From: Candidatus Eiseniibacteriota bacterium
Lineage (GTDB): Bacteria; Eisenbacteria; RBG-16-71-46; CAIMUX01; VGJL01
Direction of reading: 5' to 3'
NCBI GenBank assembly: GCA_014729455.1
Contig: WJJW01000260.1
Location: 1 to 9,918 of the forward strand
Length of the DNA: 9,918 nt
In this document: in pieces, positions 1 to 6,370 of the stretch
Numbering within the stretch: position 1 is the first letter of the stretch
How the letters are laid out: each line of letters begins with the position of its first letter
The notes under the pieces: model-generated
Told to the model about the DNA's origin: nothing
Seen by the model: only the letters and a program-made list of their open reading frames with translations
Database searches by the model: none
Position numbers and translations under genes: made by a program

Positions 1-144
1 ATCCGTCGCGGCCGCCGCCGGCTCCGCGGGCTCCTCTCCGGCCGCTTCTCCGGCCGCGTGCGCGCCGCCCTCCTCTTCGTGCGTCGTCGTCTCGTTCGAT
101 GCCTTCTCTTGTGCCGACTCCCCGTGCGACGTCTCTCCATGCTC
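1..144 (-). other. Low-complexity acidic, His- and Ala-rich insertion in CoxC
   Basis: CoxC residues 136-183 are almost free of hydrophobic residues: many glutamates with scattered histidines (AEHGETSHGES, TTTHEEEGGAHAAGEAAGEE), ending in Ala/Pro (PAEPAAAATD). The stretch follows the third helix and its end lies off the window, so its full length is unknown. It is probably a disordered loop. Confidence 0.75.
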
Positions 145-549
145 CGCGGGCTGGTAGTACTTCCCCCAGAGAAGCCCGTGCTTCCACTTGTGCTCGTACT
201 CGATCGCCTTGACCCCGAGGAACCCGAACGCGCACAGCAGAGTGAACGTGAGCAAAGCGATCAGTTTCTTTCGCTGGCCGAGCTGGGCGGCGCGGACCGC
301 CCAGGCCATCGTGAAGCTGCTGGCGATCAGGACCAGCGTGTTCAGACCGCCGAGCTGCTTGTCGAGGAAGTGGTGCGCGTACTGGAAGATCTCCGGATGG
401 TTCGCCCGGTAGACCGCATAGGCGCAGAACAGCCCACCGAACAGCAGGACCTCCGTCGACAGGAAGATCCACATGCCCAGCTTGCTCGACTCGTGCTGCT
501 GCTGGTGCGTCTCGAAGTGGTGCGCCAGATGGGCGTCGTGCTGCTTCAT
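1..549 (-). CDS. coxC: Cytochrome c oxidase subunit III (partial, 3' end off window)
   Basis: The first 183 codons of subunit III, a membrane subunit that stabilises subunit I and the oxygen/proton path. The N-terminal block HHFETHQQQHESSKLGMWIF (10-29) continues as LSTEVLLFGGLFCAYAVYR and is a clear hallmark of subunit III in this oxidase class, with the conserved glutamate E33 in helix 1. Transmembrane segments are at about 25-47, 69-88 and 94-115, the last ending in KAIEYEHKWKHG. After YYQPAEHG (about 131-138) a low-complexity Glu/His/Ala-rich stretch runs to the window edge, where the next conserved helix would normally follow soon. No stop interrupts it. ATG 549 has GGAG 4 nt upstream and lies 36 nt after the coxA stop. 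The rest of the gene lies beyond the left edge. Confidence 0.93.
   Translation of the reverse strand, partial: MKQHDAHLAHHFETHQQQHESSKLGMWIFLSTEVLLFGGLFCAYAVYRANHPEIFQYAHHFLDKQLGGLNTLVLIASSFTMAWAVRAAQLGQRKKLIALLTFTLLCAFGFLGVKAIEYEHKWKHGLLWGKYYQPAEHGETSHGESAQEKASNETTTHEEEGGAHAAGEAAGEEPAEPAAAATD
34..57 (-). repeat. Two-copy 12-nt tandem repeat inside coxC
   Basis: Minus-strand units GCGGCCGGAGAA and GCGGCCGGAGAG lie side by side (11 of 12 bases equal) and encode Ala-Ala-Gly-Glu twice. The in-frame unit suggests the insertion grew by slippage. Confidence 0.6.
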
Positions 550-581
550 CGCTCTCCGGTCGTTCCCTTCTCCGGCGACAT
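546..581 (-). other. Possible 11-codon minicistron between coxA and coxC
   Basis: An ATG 4 nt after the coxA stop opens an 11-residue frame (MSPEKGTTGER) whose TGA overlaps the coxC ATG as ATGA. It has no ribosome site of its own. It could relay reinitiating ribosomes from coxA to coxC, or be chance. It fills the only gap longer than 11 nt in the window. Confidence 0.25.
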
Positions 582-585
582 GGTC

Positions 586-2268
586 TCAGGACGTCGGGGG
601 CGGTGGAGCCGAGGGCACCGCCCGCCTCTTCTTGTAGCTGTCGGTTTCCGGGTCGTACTCGATCCCCGAGAAGTCGTACGCCTCGCCGACCTGCGGGGTC
701 TCCGCGAAATTCTCGTGCGGCGGAGGCGAGGCGCATTCCCACTCGAGCGTGGGGCCGCCCCAGGGGTTGCTCTCCGCCTTCGCTCCCCGGAACAAGGAAT
801 GGAGCAGGTAGACCGCCATGATGAGGAAAGCGAACCCCAGCAGGTACGATCCCACCGTCGAATACTGGTGATACGACGTGTACTGATCGACGTAGTTGTA
901 GTACCGCCGCGGCATCCCCTGGCTCCCCATCACGAACTGGTTGAAGAACGTGACGTTGAATCCGATGAAGACCAGCAGGGCCGAGATCTTTCCCCACGTC
1001 TCGTTGTACATCCTGCCGAAGATCTTCGGCCACCAGTAGTGGAGGCCGCCGAGGAAGGCGATCACCACCCCGCCGAACATCACGTAGTGGAAGTGCGCGA
1101 CGATGAAGTAGGTGTCGTGCAGATGCACGTCGGTCGCGAGCGCGCCGAGGAAGAGTCCCGTCAGCCCCCCGATCCCGAAGAGGAAGAGGAAGCTCAGCGC
1201 GTAGAGCATCGGCGTCTGGAACGTCAGCGAACCCTTGTACATCGTCGCAAGCCAGTTGAAGACCTTGATCGCGGACGGGATCGCCACCAGGAACGTCAAG
1301 AAGCTGAAGATCGTGTTCACGAGTCCGGACTGCGTGCTCGTGAACATGTGGTGTCCCCAGACCAGGAAGCTGATCACCGCGATCGCGATGCTGCTGTAGG
1401 CGATGAACCGGTAGCCGAAGATCGGTCTGTGGCTGAAGGTCGTGAACAGCTCGCTGATCACCCCCATCGCCGGCAGGATCATGATGTAGACCGCCGGGTG
1501 CGAGTAGAACCAGAAGAAATGCTGGTAGAGGACCGGGTCGCCGCCGAGCGCAGGGTTGAAGATCCCGATCCCGAGCGTCTTCTCGAGGAACAGGAGCAGA
1601 ACGGTGATCCCGAGCACGGGGGTCGCGAGGACCTGGATGATCGCCGTCGCGTACAGCGCCCAGAGGAGGAGGGGCATCCGGAACCACGTCATCGACCGCG
1701 GGCGCAGCTTGTGGATCGTGACGATGAAATTGATCCCCGTGAAGATCGAGCTGAACCCGAGGATGAAGACCCCCAAGGTGATCGACGCGACGCTCGTGTT
1801 CGTCTCGGTGCTGTAGGGGGTGTAGAAGGTCCATCCGGTATCGACGCCCCCGGTCGCGATCGAGTAGAGCGAGAAGAGGGCACCGATCAGGTAGAGGTAC
1901 CAGCTCGCGAGGTTCAGCCGGGGGAAGGCGACGTCCTTGGCGCCGAGCATCAGCGGAAGGACGAAGTTGCCCAGCGCTGCGGGGATCCCCGGAATGATGA
2001 ACAAGAAGATCATGACCGCGCCGTGCAGGGTGAAGAGCTTGTTGTACGTGTCGGCGTCCATGATCGTCTCCGCGGGCGTCCACAGCTCGGTGCGGACGAG
2101 AAGCGCGAAGATCCCGCCGAGGAGGAACGCGGTCAGGATCGAGACGAGGTACAGAATGCCGATCCGCTTGTGGTCCAGGGTGAGGAACCACGAGCGCAGG
2201 CCGTGGGAGTGGTTGAGATAGTTCGCTCCCGCCTCGGCGTGTCCGGCGTTGCTCTGATAGCTGCTCAT
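586..2268 (-). CDS. coxA: Cytochrome c oxidase subunit I, A2-type heme-copper oxidase
   Basis: 560-residue catalytic subunit with twelve transmembrane segments; it reduces O2 to water and pumps protons. Heme a ligands are H82 (FTLHGAVM) and H394; the heme a3 ligand is H392 (VAHFHYVM). CuB ligands are H257, H306 and H307 (WGHHMF), and Y261 is the tyrosine expected to be cross-linked to H257. The helix VI motif is YSHPAVY (255-261): the usual glutamate of HPEVY is replaced by alanine, with Tyr-Ser ahead, which defines A2-type enzymes. D112 (AKDVAFPR) fits the D-channel entry and K335 with S332 (PSAIKVFNW) the K channel. The end has the usual NPWGGPTLEW and SPPPHENF blocks, then a Pro-rich tail. 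ATG 2268 lies 8 nt after the coxB stop, with AGAGGGA about 11 nt upstream. Complete, with no missing metal ligand. Confidence 0.98.
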   Translation of the reverse strand: MSSYQSNAGHAEAGANYLNHSHGLRSWFLTLDHKRIGILYLVSILTAFLLGGIFALLVRTELWTPAETIMDADTYNKLFTLHGAVMIFLFIIPGIPAALGNFVLPLMLGAKDVAFPRLNLASWYLYLIGALFSLYSIATGGVDTGWTFYTPYSTETNTSVASITLGVFILGFSSIFTGINFIVTIHKLRPRSMTWFRMPLLLWALYATAIIQVLATPVLGITVLLLFLEKTLGIGIFNPALGGDPVLYQHFFWFYSHPAVYIMILPAMGVISELFTTFSHRPIFGYRFIAYSSIAIAVISFLVWGHHMFTSTQSGLVNTIFSFLTFLVAIPSAIKVFNWLATMYKGSLTFQTPMLYALSFLFLFGIGGLTGLFLGALATDVHLHDTYFIVAHFHYVMFGGVVIAFLGGLHYWWPKIFGRMYNETWGKISALLVFIGFNVTFFNQFVMGSQGMPRRYYNYVDQYTSYHQYSTVGSYLLGFAFLIMAVYLLHSLFRGAKAESNPWGGPTLEWECASPPPHENFAETPQVGEAYDFSGIEYDPETDSYKKRRAVPSAPPPPTS

Positions 2269-2276
2269 AGGTCGGT

Positions 2277-3302
2277 CTATCCCTCTTCCTGCTCCCCCCC
2301 GCTGTCGGTCAGGGACTTGATGTAGGCGATGATCACCGTGATCTCCTTGTCCTTCAGCTTTCCCTGGAAGGTCGGCATGACCGGCTGGTAGCCGGCGACC
2401 ACCTTCGCCTGCGGGTCGAGGATCGATTCGCGGATGTAGTCCTCGTCGACGGTGACGGAGGATCCGTCCTGCATCGGATGCGTCTGGCCGAAGATCCCCT
2501 TCAGCGTCGGACCGATTCCGGCCCGCCCGTCGACGGAGTGGCACTGCGCGCACCCGCGCTGCTGATAGAGCATCTGGCCCGCCTCGGCGGGCGGGAGGTT
2601 CTCGATGAAGTCGGCGGCGTCCTCGAGCCACCGCTCGAACCCTCCGGGCTCGTGCACGACGACGCTCGCGAGCATGTCGGAGTGGCCGGTCCCGCAATAC
2701 TCGGTGCAGAAGATCTGGTGCTGACCCGGGTTCTTGGCTTCGAACCAGGTCTTCGAGTACCGGCCGGGAACGACGTCCATCTTCAGGCGGAAGTCGGGAA
2801 CGAAGAAACTGTGGATCACGTCCTCGGAGGTCATGACGAGCTGGATCGGCCGGCCGACCGGAACGTGCAGGTTCTCGTCCACGTATCCGTTCGGGTACGT
2901 GAACAGCCACTTCCAGCGCTGCGCGGTCACCTGGACCTCGTAGGCGTTCGCGGGCGGGACCGCCATGTCGAGGAACCCTCTCAACCCGACGTAGAAGATC
3001 CCGATCACGATCAGGAGCGGAATGATCGTCCAGGCGAGCTCCAGGCGGAAGTTGTGCTTCGGAACGCCGGGCTTGCTGTCCAGCTCGCGCCCGCGGGCGC
3101 GATAGCGGAAGACGAAGACGACCATGACGATGACGATCAGGGCGAAGAAGAACATCGAGATCCAGAAGATCAGGTCGAAGACGTTGTCGACGCTCGATGC
3201 CCCGGTCGAGCCCTGCGGAGGCATCCAGAAGGTCCGCCCGCGATCGGTCTGCAGGAGGTTTCCCGCCGTGAGGCCCTGGAGGATTCCGATCAAGAGGTTC
3301 AA
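2277..3302 (-). CDS. coxB: Cytochrome c oxidase subunit II with fused cytochrome c domain (caa3 type)
   Basis: About 341 residues. It receives electrons through a fused c-heme and the binuclear CuA centre and passes them to heme a in subunit I. Two transmembrane segments lie at about 41-65 and 88-108, each next to family blocks (PPQGSTGASSVDN; LELAWTIIPLLIV). The cupredoxin domain has a full CuA set: H164 (DVIHSFFVPDF), C199, E201, C203, H207 and M210 in FCTEYCGTGHSDM. The conserved QRWKW aromatic patch is at 128-132. The C-terminal cytochrome c has CAQCH at 251-255 and likely Met ligand M309 (QPVMPTF). No ATG occurs near the expected N-terminus. I chose TTG at 3302, which overlaps the sco stop (TTGA). 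A second TTG at 3293 is possible; ATG 3224 would remove most of the pre-helix segment. Start confidence is low, gene confidence very high. Confidence 0.95.
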   Translation of the reverse strand: MNLLIGILQGLTAGNLLQTDRGRTFWMPPQGSTGASSVDNVFDLIFWISMFFFALIVIVMVVFVFRYRARGRELDSKPGVPKHNFRLELAWTIIPLLIVIGIFYVGLRGFLDMAVPPANAYEVQVTAQRWKWLFTYPNGYVDENLHVPVGRPIQLVMTSEDVIHSFFVPDFRLKMDVVPGRYSKTWFEAKNPGQHQIFCTEYCGTGHSDMLASVVVHEPGGFERWLEDAADFIENLPPAEAGQMLYQQRGCAQCHSVDGRAGIGPTLKGIFGQTHPMQDGSSVTVDEDYIRESILDPQAKVVAGYQPVMPTFQGKLKDKEITVIIAYIKSLTDSGGEQEEG

Positions 3303-4144
3303 GATTCCCGTCCCGGTGGTTGCGGCTGCTTGTTCTTGGCGCTCCGGATCCAGATGGGGATCAGGGCCGAGGCCAGGATCAGGACGGTCACGACGCCTCC
3401 CACCCGCATGACGTTCGTGGCGGCGATCGAGTACTTGCCCTGATCCGAGTCGTAGTGGAAGCAGTACAGGACGATCTTGTCCAGTGGGGAGCCGATCTCT
3501 CCTTCGCTCGCTTCGAGCAGGGAGAGCCGAAGCGTGCGCGGCTCGAACATCACCCCGTAGAGGTAGCGCGACAGCCGGCCGTCCGGCGTGAGCACGAACA
3601 GCGCGGCCTGGTGGACGAACTGCTTCGATTCGTCGCTCCACCGGTAGCCGAAGCCGATCGTCTCGGTGAGCCGTCGCACCGATTCCTCGCCGCCGACTAG
3701 GAAGTGCCAGGCGGGAGCGACGCTCGGATCCCCGTACTCCTTCACGTAGTTCTGCTTCTTCAGCTTCGCCAGGGTCGGCGTCTCGACCGGGTCGAAGCTG
3801 ACCGTGACCAGCTCGAGGTCTTCGCCGGGCGTGAGCCCGGTCTCGCGCAGCGCCTCCACCATTCCGTTCAACACGAGCGTGCAGAGCATCGGGCACCGGT
3901 AGTAGACGAGCGTCAGGAGGACCGGCTTCCCGGGCTCGAAGTATCGGGCGAGCGTCACCTCCCGTCCCGTCTCGTCGGTGAAGGCGAGGTCCAGCGGGAT
4001 CTCGGCGTTTCGATGCTCCTCGATCCCTACCCCTTCCAGCTCTTCCGGCAGGGGCTCGGCGCGCTGGGCATGCGAAGGCGAGCCGATCGCCAGGAAGAGC
4101 AGGAGGGCGGCCAGGATGGTCCGCTTGCAGCCGATTCGATTCAT
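3299..4144 (-). CDS. sco: SCO1/SenC/PrrC-family copper chaperone for oxidase CuA assembly
   Basis: 281-residue thioredoxin-fold protein that delivers copper to the CuA site of subunit II, or keeps its cysteines reduced, outside the cytoplasmic membrane. Residues 1-26 look like a Sec signal peptide (LLLFLAIGSPSHA-QR). The metal site is CPMLC, C84 and C88, with the partner histidine H178 in KQFVHQAALFVLTPDG. The thioredoxin-fold blocks GKPVLLTLVYYRCPMLC and LELVTVSFDP are clear. A C-terminal extension carries CFHYDSDQGKYS and a transmembrane segment at about 246-267, so the protein is probably anchored at that end; this layout is a known SCO subgroup found with ACIII and caa3 genes. The start overlaps the previous stop (ATGA) and the stop overlaps the probable coxB start. 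The ribosome site is weak (GAGACGG), in keeping with coupled translation. Confidence 0.94.
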   Translation of the reverse strand: MNRIGCKRTILAALLLFLAIGSPSHAQRAEPLPEELEGVGIEEHRNAEIPLDLAFTDETGREVTLARYFEPGKPVLLTLVYYRCPMLCTLVLNGMVEALRETGLTPGEDLELVTVSFDPVETPTLAKLKKQNYVKEYGDPSVAPAWHFLVGGEESVRRLTETIGFGYRWSDESKQFVHQAALFVLTPDGRLSRYLYGVMFEPRTLRLSLLEASEGEIGSPLDKIVLYCFHYDSDQGKYSIAATNVMRVGGVVTVLILASALIPIWIRSAKNKQPQPPGRES

Positions 4145-4491
4145 GGTCCGTCTCGCTCTTCTCGGTCGCCGTCTTCGGCTCGGGGTTGCCCGCGAAGCTC
4201 CCGGGCCAGGATCTCCATCGCCCGCTCGATCGGGATGGCGGCGACCCCGTTCTTCTCGTCGATCCAGCGGTAGGTGGTCAGCTTCTCCTGCTGCTCGGCC
4301 CGCAGTCCCGCCAGCTCCTCGGGCTGCCGGCCGTATGTCTTCGAACGCGTCTCCGACTGCTCCGCCGCGTAGAAGAACGCCTGCAGGGCCACGACGAGGA
4401 CGAAGATCAGGATCGCTCCGACCACGCCCCACGCGACCGTTTGGCCGGTCGCCGGATCGTCGTGTCGAGTCTGCATCTCGCGTTCCGGCAT
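4141..4491 (-). CDS. Small single-pass membrane protein of unnamed family between ACIII and SCO genes
   Basis: 116 residues. I do not recognise a named family. Residues 1-15 are hydrophilic and charged, residues 17-42 form one strong transmembrane segment (TVAWGVVGAILIFVLVVALQ onward), and the rest is a charged soluble domain. That domain holds a compact motif, TTYRWIDEKNGVAAIPIERA at 72-91, continuing MEILARELR. I recall a similar pattern, Y-G/R-W-I/V-D then I-P-I-x-R-A-M, in small uncharacterised proteins near oxidase and SCO genes in other phyla; this is memory, not a search. The start is joined to the actF stop (TGATG) and the stop overlaps the sco start (ATGA), so it is almost certainly made with the complex. 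It may be an accessory subunit or assembly factor of the ACIII-oxidase system. The C-terminal 15 residues are very charged (AEDGDREERDGP) and look disordered. Coding reality is well supported; function is not. Confidence 0.85.
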   Translation of the reverse strand: MPEREMQTRHDDPATGQTVAWGVVGAILIFVLVVALQAFFYAAEQSETRSKTYGRQPEELAGLRAEQQEKLTTYRWIDEKNGVAAIPIERAMEILARELRGQPRAEDGDREERDGP

Positions 4492-5708
4492 CAGACGCTC
4501 TCCATGATCAGCGATTCGGTAAGCCGGGGGTCCCGCTCGGGCACCAGAGCGCGATCGCGGAGTCGGTGGGCGAGCCCGGCGACGTAGATCCCGCCGATCC
4601 CGACGAAGAGCAGCACGTCCCGCAGACCGAACGGGACCCCTTCCGCGCTCATCTCCGGCATGATCACCCAGTATAGGTCGAACCAGTGCATGATCAGTAT
4701 CCAGACGGCCGGCAGGGCGAGCAGCCCCTTCCGGCGCTTCATGAACCGCGGCAGCAGCACCAGGAACGGCACGATGAAGTGCCCGAGGAGGAGGACCAGG
4801 CCGATCCTCTGCCAGCCGTTCGTCTGGCGGCGGAGCAGCCAGATCGTCTCTTCCGGGATGTTCGCGTACCAGATCAGCATGTACTGCGAGTAGGCGATGT
4901 ACGCCCAGAAGACGGTGAAGGCGAAGACGAGCTTCCCGATGTCGTGGTAGTGCTCTCGCGTGATCGCGTTGCGCAGAAGTCCCCTCGACTGGAGGTACAT
5001 CACGACCAGGGGCAGGAACGCCAGGAAGCCGAGCGTGCTGCCCGAGAAGACGTAGACGCCGAACATCGTGCTGTACCAGTGCGGATCGAGCGACATGAGG
5101 AGGTCGAAGCCGGCCAGGCTGACGCTCAACGCGAAGGCGACCATCGCGAATCCGCTGAACCGTTCCATCCGGACGGTGAGCATCGGATCCCCGCTCGCGT
5201 CCTGGCGCGTGGAGAGGCTCAGGAAGTAGCGCGACAGGAGGATCCACACGACGAAGTAGAAGACGACCCGCCCGATGAAGAACGGCTGATTCAACCACGC
5301 CTGCTTGTGCTGGATGAGATGATCGTGCTCCGCAGCTCCCGGTTGCGCCCAGACGTAGACCTCCTCGAGACCGAACAGGAGCAACGGCAGGAACGCGATC
5401 CCGAGGATCCACAGGTTGCCCGCCATCGCCTCGGCGATCCTGCGGACGACCACGCTCCATCCGGCGCGGACCAGGTGGTGCAGGATCACGAAGAAGAGCG
5501 CCCCGATCGAGAGGGTCAAGAAGTACGTCGTGTTCAGCAGATACGAGAAGAAGAAGCCGCGTCCGCCCTCGGGACCGGCGAAGGAGACGGCGATTCCGCC
5601 GGCGAGGCCGAGAAGGCCGATGATCCCGGCGATCATCCGGATCTTCGGAGCCAGGGCGCCGAGGCGGCGCTCCTCCTTGGTGATGTCCAGCGGTACCTTC
5701 ATCGCCAT
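4491..5708 (-). CDS. actF: ACIII subunit ActF, NrfD-like membrane protein (second quinol-oxidoreductase membrane subunit)
   Basis: 405-residue integral membrane protein homologous to ActC (NrfD/PsrC fold) and typical of ACIII. It is thought to contribute to energy transduction rather than to hold a cofactor. Around ten hydrophobic segments are seen, including about 24-43, 60-80, 98-120, 143-163, 186-206, 215-240, 258-281, 303-320, 330-350 and 365-380. Recognisable blocks are SYLLNTTYFLTLSIGALFF, LFGLEEVYVW, GFDLLMSLDPHWYSTMFG and YSQYMLIWYANIPEET, all family hallmarks. Two ATG codons lie two residues apart at the start; I chose the upstream one because GAGGA lies at a good distance, though the second is equally possible. 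The stop shares one base with the next start (TGATG). The length fits the usual ActF of about 400 residues. Confidence 0.95.
   Translation of the reverse strand: MAMKVPLDITKEERRLGALAPKIRMIAGIIGLLGLAGGIAVSFAGPEGGRGFFFSYLLNTTYFLTLSIGALFFVILHHLVRAGWSVVVRRIAEAMAGNLWILGIAFLPLLLFGLEEVYVWAQPGAAEHDHLIQHKQAWLNQPFFIGRVVFYFVVWILLSRYFLSLSTRQDASGDPMLTVRMERFSGFAMVAFALSVSLAGFDLLMSLDPHWYSTMFGVYVFSGSTLGFLAFLPLVVMYLQSRGLLRNAITREHYHDIGKLVFAFTVFWAYIAYSQYMLIWYANIPEETIWLLRRQTNGWQRIGLVLLLGHFIVPFLVLLPRFMKRRKGLLALPAVWILIMHWFDLYWVIMPEMSAEGVPFGLRDVLLFVGIGGIYVAGLAHRLRDRALVPERDPRLTESLIMESV
4498..4503 (-). promoter_or_regulatory. Shine-Dalgarno site of the 116-residue gene
   Basis: GGAGAG on the minus strand with its GGAG core 8 nt before ATG 4491. 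It lies within the last codons of actF and supports this start over the later in-frame ATG at residue 6. Confidence 0.65.
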
Positions 5709-5721
5709 CTCTTCCGTCCTC
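5709..5721 (-). promoter_or_regulatory. Ribosome-binding region of actF with two possible start codons
   Basis: The minus strand reads GAGGACGGAAGAG followed by ATGGCGATG. GAGGA is 8 nt from the first ATG (5708) and GGAAGAG is 6 nt from the second ATG (5702). Both are workable, so the actF N-terminus is uncertain by two residues. Confidence 0.6.
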
Positions 5722-6370
5722 AGCGCAGCTGCGGCCGAACGTCGGCCGGCACGTCTTCGATCCGCGCGTTCTGACTCCTTTGCAGCGCGCGCACGTAGGC
5801 GACGATCGCCCAGCGGTCCGGCTCGTCGATCTGGTGGCCGTAGGCCGGCATGTTCCGGATCCCGTTCGTGATCGAGTTGAACAGGTGTCCGTCCGGACGT
5901 TCCCGCACCGTCTCCGTGTGGAAGGAGGTCGGCGGGACCCACGTCCCTTCCCGGAGCGCCTCCGCCCTGCGGGAGACGATCCCGTCGCCGGAACCGTCGA
6001 AACCGTGACAGGGGGCGCAGTAGATGTCGAACCGCTGACGCCCCCGTTCCAGCAGGCGGGCGTCCACCTCCATCGGGATCCTCTCCACCCATTCACCCGA
6101 CGCGGTCTTGCCGCGCCAGAATCGGTCGTCGGTCTGCAGACGGCCCCGGGCCACGGTCCCGTCCACCGGTCGACGGTCCGCCCGACGATCGGCGAACACC
6201 GGATTGCCGTTCTGGGAGGTGTAGCGCGGCTGCTTGTCCATGTCCGGGATCAGCGACATTCGCGGCGCGTCGGACCGCGCGGTCCGGTCGCGGGCGATCA
6301 GCGCCAGCGGGATCCAGCTCACCGCCACGAGGACCACGGTGGTCAGGAGAATCCAGCGCGGGACCGTCAT
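5720..6370 (-). CDS. actE: ACIII subunit ActE, membrane-anchored monoheme cytochrome c
   Basis: 216-residue protein with one covalent c-type heme site. An N-terminal hydrophobic segment (about residues 6-27, ending in LALIARDRTAR) is a signal anchor. The heme motif CAPCH is at 118-122, followed by the cytochrome c signature GFDGSGDG. The likely sixth ligand is M174 in IRNMPAYGHQI, and the C-terminal helix is RWAIVAYVRALQRSQN. Domain order and length are normal for ActE, which takes electrons out of ACIII toward the next cytochrome c or directly to the oxidase. Unlike a lipoprotein it has no cysteine near the end of the signal segment, so it should stay attached by an uncleaved helix. The start overlaps the actD stop by ATGA; 11 nt separate its stop from actF. 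Alternative reading as a generic class I cytochrome c is unlikely given the gene order. Confidence 0.95.
   Translation of the reverse strand: MTVPRWILLTTVVLVAVSWIPLALIARDRTARSDAPRMSLIPDMDKQPRYTSQNGNPVFADRRADRRPVDGTVARGRLQTDDRFWRGKTASGEWVERIPMEVDARLLERGRQRFDIYCAPCHGFDGSGDGIVSRRAEALREGTWVPPTSFHTETVRERPDGHLFNSITNGIRNMPAYGHQIDEPDRWAIVAYVRALQRSQNARIEDVPADVRPQLR

Noticed and set aside
586..600. A terminator or promoter between coxA and coxC
   Set aside because: The 36-nt spacer shows no GC hairpin with a T-run and no recognisable -35/-10 pair; coxC continues the same cluster.
58..2325. 755-codon open frame on the plus strand opposite coxC, coxA and the end of coxB
   Set aside because: The translation is a run of Arg, Glu, Asp, Val and Pro with no domain, and it is the complement of clearly conserved oxidase genes. 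G/C bias at third positions removes stops from the opposite strand.
2478..3443. 321-codon plus-strand frame opposite coxB and sco
   Set aside because: It mirrors the CuA and cytochrome domains and has Asp/Glu/Arg-rich composition typical of antisense shadow frames.
3302..3896. Long 5' extension of coxB overlapping sco
   Set aside because: The upstream part of this frame is Arg/Asp/Pro-rich shadow sequence over sco. The real coxB begins near the sco stop.
4686..5774. 362-codon plus-strand frame opposite actF
   Set aside because: Composition is shadow-like (Asp, Glu, Arg, Val, Gln) and the minus strand encodes an evident ActF.
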